A stretch of 23,591 nucleotides of DNA from CAYSYY01 sp964576115 [NCBI: uncultured Gemmatimonadota bacterium] (GTDB taxonomy: Bacteria; Blakebacterota; Blakebacteria; Blakebacterales). The DNA lies in the NCBI GenBank assembly GCA_964576115.1, contig CAZNUA010000026.1, forward strand, positions 1 to 23,591. Reading direction: 5' to 3'. The first letter of the stretch is position 1. Every line of letters begins with the position of its first letter. Made by a program: the position numbers and the translations under genes. The notes under the pieces are model-generated. The model did not search any database, was not told where the DNA came from, and was given only the letters and a program-made list of their open reading frames with translations. Shown piece by piece: positions 7,393-14,020 of the stretch.

Positions 7393-9228
7393 CTATCGAT
7401 CGAGGCGATTTGCCCGGCTGAGGGCGAGGCAGACCATGGCGCCGGTAACCGAGGGTGCCGACCAGTACGGAAAGGCGAGGTCGTAACACCTCTTCACCTC
7501 GTCCGAAGCCGGTTCGGGGTGATCCATCGTCTCGAGAGCGCGGGCGTATTCTGAGGTTGAGGGCACGCCCGACATGGCGAAGATGCCATGCCGTTCCACG
7601 GCCGGCTGCTTCTGTGAACGCCTGATCGGAAGGACCGGCCCGTCGACGTATCGGACCGTATTGGCCGGGTAGCGGAAGGGCAGGGAGGAGACTGACTTCA
7701 CGCTGGCAGAGAAGAAGACGTTGTGATCGAGACGGCGCCGGGACAGAGCGTGTACCTCGAGCCAGCGCAGGGCATTCATCGTGTACCGCAATACCTCGTC
7801 GGGCGTCTGATCGGACCAGGTCATATCGGCACCCCGAGGCATCGCCCAGAGGTTGAAGAGCGTGTTGACTGCTGTGGCCGTGATGAAAGTGCGCTCATCC
7901 CGGCCTGTCCGCGTTCGGCGCCCTGTCGTCCGGCCGGGCTCGGGGTGTCGGATGTCCCACCAGACGTGCTCGTCGGTTGCCCGGGCGGACGCCAGCAGAG
8001 ACTGCGTGATCGTTTCCCGCACCGCGGGCAGGAGGATGCCCCGTACTCTCGCCGGGATTCCCGATCCGGACTCGGCGGCGTGCGGACCGGTGAGCAGCGC
8101 AATGATGCGGGAGACGAGGAAGAACACGAGAGCGGGGAAGGGATAGTAAAGAAGGATGAGATCCGGTCGGGTCAGCACGACCCCCGATTCTATGCTCCAG
8201 GCCAGATACTCGGCCGTGTCCACGAGCAGGGCTTCAAAGCCTGCCACCTCGTGAGGGAACTCACCTTCAAGGGCGGAACCCACGCAAGCGTGAATGAAAT
8301 TGGCCTGAACTCCACAATCCAGATTGTTGACGTTGAAGGGCATCTTGTAGTACCGCGGCAGACCTTTGAGGCTCTCTTCGAGGGTTGAGGCCCACGTGGT
8401 CAGAAGGGCATAGTCCGCGGTCCCCCGGCCCCGGTCGGCGATATCCCAGAGGAACGTACGGCTGACGTAGAAGGATCGGGGATCGATCGCGTTGATAGCG
8501 GGATCGGAAGAGAAGGGGCGGTAGGCGCAGGCGACCGCGTGCCGGGCGAGCTTGCGAAAATCGAAATCCCGCGCCGACCAGGTCGACCACGCGTCGGGGC
8601 AGCTCTCCCGGCACCGTTTCAAACGCAAACCGAGAATCCAGTTGAGGGCGGAGTCGTCGAAATCAGCCGGCAGACTGATCATGCCGGAACTGCGTGCCGG
8701 TTCATGACTATGGGTTTCGGTTTGGGGGGCGGGGCGGCCGGGGAGGATGGCCGTGAAAGCGCTCCGGATCGGGCGGCGTACCCGGTGGGTCAACATGAAC
8801 AAACGGAAGAAGGGGAGCAGGTTGGAGGGGAAAGCCGCCTGGATTCCGTTCAGTTCCTGTTGCTTCCAGAACATGAAGAGGGGGTCATCCCGTTCCCGGG
8901 TCGCATCGTGAAATTCCAGACAGGCCCGCACGGCGCTCTCGAGGTCGATCGGATGAAGAGACGAGGGATCATGCGCGAAAGCCTCCAGGAGGAGGTCCAG
9001 CGTCCACATCGTTGCGAAGGCGTTGTTCTCGGGCACGCGGACGGCGAGGGAGCGGTTCGCGAACCGGCGGAAGGGACCGATGCGGTAGGTGGGATAGGAT
9101 GCGAAGAGACCTTTGATCCTTTCGTAGCAGCCGACCAGGCGGTACGGTCTCGATGTCCGGTACTGGTATCGGGAAATGCGTTTCGCGAGTTGCGGGAGCA
9201 CCTGATTTCCCCGGATGTGATTACTCAT
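7393..9228 (-). CDS. Hypothetical 611-aa protein, probably helical
   Basis: I do not recognise a family. The protein is soluble-looking apart from one hydrophobic stretch near residues 365-390 (LILLYYPFPALVFFLVSRII), which could be a membrane anchor or a buried helix. It is rich in Trp, Arg and aromatic residues. Blocks such as NVNNLDCGVQANFIHACVG, YMAWSIES-like helices and RLDHNVFFSASVKSVSS suggest an all-helical (alpha/alpha toroid) scaffold like that of terpene cyclases or six-hairpin enzymes, but no DDxD or DxDD motif of those families is evident. The start at 9228 overlaps the end of the GNAT gene by 8 bases (ATGAGTAA), so translation is probably coupled. With the GNAT and the exported barrel-like gene it forms a three-gene minus-strand operon. 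Confidence 0.6.
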   Translation of the reverse strand: MSNHIRGNQVLPQLAKRISRYQYRTSRPYRLVGCYERIKGLFASYPTYRIGPFRRFANRSLAVRVPENNAFATMWTLDLLLEAFAHDPSSLHPIDLESAVRACLEFHDATRERDDPLFMFWKQQELNGIQAAFPSNLLPFFRLFMLTHRVRRPIRSAFTAILPGRPAPQTETHSHEPARSSGMISLPADFDDSALNWILGLRLKRCRESCPDAWSTWSARDFDFRKLARHAVACAYRPFSSDPAINAIDPRSFYVSRTFLWDIADRGRGTADYALLTTWASTLEESLKGLPRYYKMPFNVNNLDCGVQANFIHACVGSALEGEFPHEVAGFEALLVDTAEYLAWSIESGVVLTRPDLILLYYPFPALVFFLVSRIIALLTGPHAAESGSGIPARVRGILLPAVRETITQSLLASARATDEHVWWDIRHPEPGRTTGRRTRTGRDERTFITATAVNTLFNLWAMPRGADMTWSDQTPDEVLRYTMNALRWLEVHALSRRRLDHNVFFSASVKSVSSLPFRYPANTVRYVDGPVLPIRRSQKQPAVERHGIFAMSGVPSTSEYARALETMDHPEPASDEVKRCYDLAFPYWSAPSVTGAMVCLALSRANRLDR

Positions 9229-9649
9229 CGAGTACCATCACCGCCAGCTGCCCCTTCCGACCGGCCAGGCGAAGGAAGAAGTTGAACCACCGCCGCCGGC
9301 GGCGCAGGAAGGGGGGCATCCGTCGGGGATCGGTGACTTCGATCGCATCGAAATCCTCATAGAAAGGAACCAGTCCGGCAGGACAGGCACCCCAGAGAGG
9401 GCGGGGCACCTCCCCTTTGACGTGGTGCAGCAGAGCGGTGGCGACACCCTGTCTCTGCCACTTGCTGTCGACGGCAACCGAGACCACTTCCCGTATTTCC
9501 CCGCGGTGCGCTTTGAGGCGCACACATCCGATGACCGATCCGGCCTCCGAGACAGCCACGAAAGAGTTCTCCCCTGCCACACCTGACAGGAGCAGGGGAG
9601 AGAGCATCCGGAAAAGGCTGAATCGCCGCGGTGCGGCGAATCCGCCCAT
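9221..9649 (-). CDS. GNAT-family N-acetyltransferase
   Basis: A small acetyl-CoA-dependent N-acyltransferase. The acetyl-CoA-binding motif A is clear (VSVAVDSKWQRQGVATALL, with the Q-R-Q-G-V-A pyrophosphate loop), preceded by strands SFVAVSEAGSVIGCVRL and followed by LVPFYEDFDAIEV, the usual GNAT C-terminal motif. From ATG 9649, which has GGGGAG 6 bases upstream, it is 142 residues long and lacks the normal first strand and helix. Those elements are encoded in the same frame just upstream (9650-9796), but without ATG, GTG or TTG, so the true product may be longer. It lies between the exported barrel-like gene and the 611-aa gene and overlaps the latter by 8 bases. Acceptor substrate unknown. 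Confidence 0.8.
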   Translation of the reverse strand: MGGFAAPRRFSLFRMLSPLLLSGVAGENSFVAVSEAGSVIGCVRLKAHRGEIREVVSVAVDSKWQRQGVATALLHHVKGEVPRPLWGACPAGLVPFYEDFDAIEVTDPRRMPPFLRRRRRWFNFFLRLAGRKGQLAVMVLDE

Positions 9650-9799
9650 GGTCCGCTCCCCGTTCCCGGCCGGTTGACTTCGAGACGGGATCCGGGTCAG
9701 ACCGGAGGTATGGATGCCGCCGGTACGGATCAGGCTCCTGATACCGTCCCGGTCCTCGGAACGGGCTCGGCGGATGACATAGGGATCGCGTTCGATCGA
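9650..9799 (-). other. In-frame GNAT N-terminal coding without a usual start
   Basis: Codon by codon, the minus strand from 9799 down to 9650 is open and reads as a typical GNAT beginning: ERDPYVIRRARSEDRDGIRS followed by LIRTGGIHTSGL, matching the first strand and helix missing from the ATG-9649 product. The frame opens directly after the TGA (9800-9802) of the preceding gene. No ATG, GTG or TTG exists in it. The only start-like codon near the front is ATC at 9794-9796. Either translation begins at this rare codon, or a recent mutation or base-call error removed the original start. Confidence 0.6.
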
Positions 9800-11389
9800 T
9801 CAACCCTCCCTGGAGGAATCTGAAATCGTCGCCCGCGGTGCGATATGGATCGCAAACCACCAGCGCAGCCCCCCCCATACGGCTTCGGCTCCTGGCGGAC
9901 CCGGTTGGCTCGGGGGCGCACCGGCGGGACGGGCTCTCTTCTGAACCGCCAGCGGCACGAGTTGGGCCGCTCCGGCCTCGAGAACCAGCCGCCCGCCGAG
10001 TACTATTCTGCCCCGTGCTCCGAGGTCGAGAATCTGAGCCGAAGAGTAAAGCAGCTCATCGGTCAGGATATTCCACTTTCCGAGTCCGAGAATGAGGGGC
10101 TCCCACGATTCCAGAGACCCGTCGGAGTGCAGGTGATGAAGGTCGACGCCGATCTCGCCTCCCGCCGGATCCTGCCGGGGAAAGCGGTGTCGAACCCCGA
10201 AGCTCAGCACCGACAGCTCCGCCTCGGCGTCTGCGCTACGTCTGAGGCCGAGGAGATCTATGATCGTCGGGGTGAAGGGCCAGAATTCGAAACCTCCTTC
10301 CGCCTCCTCGTTCGTATCGGAGTAGCCGCCCCAGAACCGCCATCGGCCGGCGGTCCCCGGCGGCCGGTACCCGATCCGCACCCACTCGCGCCGGTCGTCG
10401 AGCAGAATCCTGGCGTACCGAAGCCCCAGGGATCGGAGTTCGGCGCGATGTCGGCTCCGCTCGATTCCCGCGGCGACCTGCCAGATGTCGTTCGGAGTTG
10501 CGATCTGTGCTTCGGCCAGGCGCGGTTTGAGCCGGGGGACGAGGCGATGACGGGGCTCGCTGTCGCCCCGACCGGTCGTCTCGCCGGCATCACCCCGGAA
10601 CCGGATCGACCACCCGTGAAGCCGTCCCTCGATTCGGATCCCGATCGCCGATCGCCACGCCGGTACTATCAGATGCGCTCCGGCATCGCGATAGCGCAGA
10701 TCGATGGCATCGGCGACCGCCTCCCGGGAGCCGAAGAGACTGAACGAAACGGCTCCGCCCATCCTTGCCCTGATCGCTACGGCACACTCCGTCAGCCCGG
10801 CACTTCCTTCCTTCTGTCCCACGGCCGCAATAGCGCTCAGCCCGGGCAACCGCAGCCGGCTTCCTATCCAGAGATGCCCTTCCGTGACGCTCCGATCGAT
10901 ATCACCCGATCCGCCTGTCAGGAAGGCGTCCGAGTCCACCCCTTCGTGGCGCCAACCGCTCATGAGGTCCAGCCGGTGCCGTGTGACGGGAACCGAGAGT
11001 GCGAGATCGTACGTGTGACCGTGAAAATCGTTATGAGTGCGGCCCTCGAGGCGGTCGCGGTACAGGAGCGATCCGCCTTCGGCGAGGAAGACGAGAGGAA
11101 GCTCCCCCGGCAACCAGAGCAGGGGATCGGTGATCGGCGATACGCCGGGCATTCCCGGCCGGGCCGAGTGCCCCCGGCTCCATCCGGCGACCGGCAGGGG
11201 GATTGTACTCTCGAAACCGCGGAATCCGCCGGCGGGTGCCAACAGGCGGGCTGTTTCAGGCCAGAGGTGGGTCAGCTGAGCCCGGGCCGTCCCTGCGGTG
11301 AGCAGCAGGGAGAGGAAAAGAATGCCTGTCCCGCAGAGAGCAGGGCGAGGGGAAAAGCGGCGAGGTGTCAGTTCAGACCTCGGCTTCAT
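9800..11389 (-). CDS. Hypothetical exported protein, probable outer-membrane barrel
   Basis: A 529-residue protein with a signal peptide: arginine-rich N-terminus, hydrophobic ILFLSLLLTAGTA and a likely cut at ARA-QL near residue 37. The mature part has many alternating short segments that fit beta strands separated by polar turns, for example YDLALSVPV, HLWIGSRLRL, GIRIEGRLHGWSIRF, RWRFWGGYS and VWGGLRWWFAIHI. This suggests an outer-membrane barrel, though no named family is recognised. The start at 11389 has only AGGA 10 bases upstream. It leads the minus-strand operon with the GNAT and the 611-aa gene. Its frame is the same as the GNAT frame, separated by a single TGA. A run of eight G (minus strand; C8 at 9869-9876) lies in its last 80 bases. 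Confidence 0.65.
   Translation of the reverse strand: MKPRSELTPRRFSPRPALCGTGILFLSLLLTAGTARAQLTHLWPETARLLAPAGGFRGFESTIPLPVAGWSRGHSARPGMPGVSPITDPLLWLPGELPLVFLAEGGSLLYRDRLEGRTHNDFHGHTYDLALSVPVTRHRLDLMSGWRHEGVDSDAFLTGGSGDIDRSVTEGHLWIGSRLRLPGLSAIAAVGQKEGSAGLTECAVAIRARMGGAVSFSLFGSREAVADAIDLRYRDAGAHLIVPAWRSAIGIRIEGRLHGWSIRFRGDAGETTGRGDSEPRHRLVPRLKPRLAEAQIATPNDIWQVAAGIERSRHRAELRSLGLRYARILLDDRREWVRIGYRPPGTAGRWRFWGGYSDTNEEAEGGFEFWPFTPTIIDLLGLRRSADAEAELSVLSFGVRHRFPRQDPAGGEIGVDLHHLHSDGSLESWEPLILGLGKWNILTDELLYSSAQILDLGARGRIVLGGRLVLEAGAAQLVPLAVQKRARPAGAPPSQPGPPGAEAVWGGLRWWFAIHIAPRATISDSSREG
9804..9810 (-). promoter_or_regulatory. Strong ribosome site (GGGAGGG) ahead of the GNAT extension
   Basis: GGGAGGG lies inside the last codons of the upstream gene, and ATC at 9796 begins 7 bases after it, the ideal distance for a start codon. 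This supports initiation at or near 9796 for the GNAT. A TTG at 9801-9803 is in another frame and cannot serve it. Confidence 0.45.
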
Positions 11390-11709
11390 GGGCAGGTCAT
11401 CCTATCTGGGCAGGAGCGGCTCAGCGGTCGACCTTCTTCGACGGGTGACAACCACAATCTACTCGAAACAGGTCCGGCGGACTACCTCCTGCTGCCGTGT
11501 CCCGTATTCGACCGGCGGCTTCGCGTGCTGCGGTTCGGTTTTTCCGGCCGTCGAGAAGGATCGATCGGGATTGTTGACCCGTCTGCAAGCCCGGCGTTAT
11601 GTTCGGTTCGGATACGGCCCGACCCGTTTCCCGGCTTTGATCGACCATCCTGTCACCACGACGGAGCGGCGAGGCCGTCTGACACCACGTTCCGGTTACC
11701 AGGAAAGGT
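11390..11709. other. 320-base divergent intergenic region
   Basis: The spacer between the minus-strand barrel-like operon and the plus-strand RND operon holds no convincing gene. It contains one sigma70-like promoter facing right (11574-11603). A leftward promoter must also lie here but I cannot point to one. Confidence 0.5.
11574..11603 (+). promoter_or_regulatory. Putative sigma70 promoter of the RND operon
   Basis: TTGACC (11574-11579) and TATGTT (11598-11603) are separated by 18 bases, a near-consensus pair. Transcription would begin near 11610 and leave a leader of about 100 bases before the barrel gene at 11710. The same -35 hexamer, TTGACC, occurs in the promoter of the lipoprotein gene. 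Confidence 0.45.
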
Positions 11710-13125
11710 ATGGCCCCGAAAATGCGGATGTCCCTCCCTGCCGCGGGTTGCGTCCTGGTCATTCTTCATGTCCTGGCGCAAGCGCCGGCCGTGTTCGGGC
11801 AGGAAAACCCGTCGGGTGGAGGCGATTCCCTGCGGTTCGATCACCACCTCGACAAACCGGCCTATGAACTCAACCTGCGCCATATCGGATATGGACGGGA
11901 GAGCGAGAATGAGGCCCGGCGGTATTTCCTGGACGCGGAGATTCTGGGGTCGTTGCGGGGCCGGTTCGGAGATCGTCTGCACTATACCCTCGCACCGCAG
12001 ATCCGGTTTGATAACGCCGATCGGACCGAGGCCGGATTCACGTTTTCGGAGAGAACCTCGACCCGACCTCTGTTCACCTTCAAAGAAGCCTATGCCGCCT
12101 GGTACGGCGATGTCTGGGAAGTCACCGTCGGGAAGAAAATATTCAGCTGGGGCGTGGGGGACGGATTCCGCCCCGCCGACAATCTGAATCCGTATGATTT
12201 CCTTGATGTGATCGAAGCCGGGAAGATCGGTATTCCGGCTCTCTCTGTTTTCCGCTATGGGGAGAAGATCAGCACCCAGCTGGTATTCGTTCCTCTTTTC
12301 ATTCCCGGCCGGCTGCCGGCAACGGATAACCGCTGGGCTTTCGAAGACGCCGCGGCCGAGGCGCGGATCCACGAGACCTTTGGTGACTGGTATACCGTCG
12401 CCGATGGTGGGCGCGTTCTGCCCGCTATGTCCCTGAGCGAAGCACAGTACGCCCTGAGACTGAACAGCAGTACCCTCCTGATGGGCTGGGATCTGAGCTT
12501 CTCGTACTTCCGCGGCCGGTATGCCTATGGCGTCCTGTTTCTGGAGGATGTGATCTTCCCGCCGGCCGATCCGGAGGCGGGACTGCAGCCCCCCGTCCTG
12601 ATGATCGAGCAGGTGTATCCGGAGTACCGGGAGATCACCGCCGGCTTCTCGACCACGGCCGGCAACTGGGAATTTCACGCCGGCGCCGCCCTGCACCGTA
12701 CCCTGGACCGGGCAATGGATGACAGCTTCAACGAGTACGTCGCGGGAATCAATCACACCCTCTACGATCCCGGTCTTCCCCTGCTGCGGGAAGTGATCGC
12801 GACGCTCGAGTACGCCGGCATCGGAGTGACCCGCGAACGCCCCGCCGACAGCCGGTACTCCGGAGCGGGTTTCGGTCGCGGTCTGGACAACGCTCTGCTG
12901 GCGGATCTGCAGCTCACCTTTTCCGATGATACCCATCTGAACCTGCAGGGGGCGGTGAACCTCGATCCGGGTGATCGGTACTCCCGGATTGCGCTCTCGC
13001 ACCGACTGTGGGACCGTATTACACTGGAAGTCGATTACCAGACCTTCGCAGGGCCGCCGGACAGCTTCTTCGGAGGGTGGGACGAAAACGACCGTTTCGT
13101 CATGCGGATTGCCGGAAGCTTCTGA
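11710..13125 (+). CDS. Outer-membrane beta-barrel protein (DUF1302-like)
   Basis: A 471-residue exported protein, signal peptide to about residue 30 (VFG-QEN). The mature part is a run of amphipathic beta strands and ends in IAGSF, a C-terminal Phe as recognised by the BAM machinery. The segment at about residues 138-166 (GKKIFSWGVGDG followed by RPADNLNPYDFLD) resembles the conserved 'QQ-x-x-W-G-x-x-D...NPxD' region of DUF1302-type barrels, which often sit beside RND/MMPL transporters and LolA-like proteins. The start at 11710 has AGGA 5 bases before the ATG. It is first in an operon with the LolA-like gene (39 bases downstream) and the RND transporter. A role as the outer-membrane end of a lipid or hydrophobic-compound route is inferred from this context. 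Confidence 0.75.
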   Translation: MAPKMRMSLPAAGCVLVILHVLAQAPAVFGQENPSGGGDSLRFDHHLDKPAYELNLRHIGYGRESENEARRYFLDAEILGSLRGRFGDRLHYTLAPQIRFDNADRTEAGFTFSERTSTRPLFTFKEAYAAWYGDVWEVTVGKKIFSWGVGDGFRPADNLNPYDFLDVIEAGKIGIPALSVFRYGEKISTQLVFVPLFIPGRLPATDNRWAFEDAAAEARIHETFGDWYTVADGGRVLPAMSLSEAQYALRLNSSTLLMGWDLSFSYFRGRYAYGVLFLEDVIFPPADPEAGLQPPVLMIEQVYPEYREITAGFSTTAGNWEFHAGAALHRTLDRAMDDSFNEYVAGINHTLYDPGLPLLREVIATLEYAGIGVTRERPADSRYSGAGFGRGLDNALLADLQLTFSDDTHLNLQGAVNLDPGDRYSRIALSHRLWDRITLEVDYQTFAGPPDSFFGGWDENDRFVMRIAGSF

Positions 13126-13164
13126 TCCCGACCCGGCCCGGGTCTATCGCGGAGAGGCCTGCCG

Positions 13165-13965
13165 ATGAAACTGAGCGTACTGCCTGCCATCCTGTGCCTT
13201 TTTCTGGTCCCGGCGCCGCTCCTCGGCCAGACGCCATCGGGCCAGGAGATCATGGAGGAAATCGAACAGCGGCACGACGCCCGGTCCGAGAGAACCCGGG
13301 TTCTGATGCAGCTGTATGACCGACGGGACCGGGTCAGGGAGCGGGAACTGAGTATCCTCCTCAAAGAGGGAGAGGAGGGAATCAACAAGGCCATCCTGAA
13401 GTTTCTCTCCCCGGCCGATATCCGGAACGTCGGTCTGCTCACCTGGGACCGGGAAAGCGACGGGGAAGACGATCAGTGGCTCTACCTTCCAGCCGGTGAG
13501 TCGGTGAGACGCATCGCCGGCGGCAACAAGAAGAGCCAGTTCATGGGCACTGACCTGGCTTTCGAGGATCTGAGGTCCGAGGACCTGGCCAGCCACACCT
13601 ACGAGGTTGTCGGGGAAGAGGAGGTCGACGGGCACCCCTGCTGGATGATCGACGCCCTGCCCGGCACCGAGAAGGAGAAGAGCGAAACAGGGTACGGGAG
13701 GCGACGCATCTGGGTCAGGAAGGACATCTACTTCATCATCCAGGTCGAGTTTTACAACCACAGCGACAAGCTGATCAAGACCGCCGCCTTCGACGATCTG
13801 GAGCAGGTGCGGGATCAGCTGTGGCGCGCCAGTCGATCCACCTTCGTGCGGGTTCTCGCCGGAACCAGAACCGTCATGACGACGCAGTCGCGCGAACTGG
13901 ATGTGGACCTGCCCGACAGCCTGTTCACGCAACAGGGTCTGCGGCGACCACCCGGACGCGAGTAA
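13165..13965 (+). CDS. LolA-like periplasmic outer-membrane lipoprotein-sorting protein
   Basis: A 266-residue exported protein with a signal peptide cut near LLG-QTP (residue 21). The first mature helix contains GQEIMEEIEQRHD, then strands TRVLMQLYDRRD, RERELSILLKEG, KAILKFLSPADIRNVGLL and QWLYLPAGESVRRI, followed by FEDLRSEDLASHTYEVVGEE. This order is typical of the LolA/LolB-fold 'outer membrane lipoprotein-sorting protein' family found next to RND transporters, which bind an acyl chain in a half-barrel. It probably carries a lipid or lipidated molecule between the neighbouring inner-membrane RND protein and the outer-membrane barrel. GGAGAGG lies 8 bases before the ATG. It is not the housekeeping LolA, which is shorter and usually not in this context. 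Confidence 0.82.
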   Translation: MKLSVLPAILCLFLVPAPLLGQTPSGQEIMEEIEQRHDARSERTRVLMQLYDRRDRVRERELSILLKEGEEGINKAILKFLSPADIRNVGLLTWDRESDGEDDQWLYLPAGESVRRIAGGNKKSQFMGTDLAFEDLRSEDLASHTYEVVGEEEVDGHPCWMIDALPGTEKEKSETGYGRRRIWVRKDIYFIIQVEFYNHSDKLIKTAAFDDLEQVRDQLWRASRSTFVRVLAGTRTVMTTQSRELDVDLPDSLFTQQGLRRPPGRE

Positions 13966-14020
13966 CAGGAAAGGCCAGTCCGGAGCCGTCTGACCGGACG
14001 TACAGGGGGCTGATGCACCG

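Noticed and set aside
9845-12187. 780-codon open frame on the plus strand across the exported barrel-like gene and the start of the RND operon
   Set aside because: It lies antisense to a gene with a signal peptide and overlaps the barrel gene; its translation is Arg/Pro-rich with no domain or ribosome site, as expected for a shadow in GC-rich DNA.
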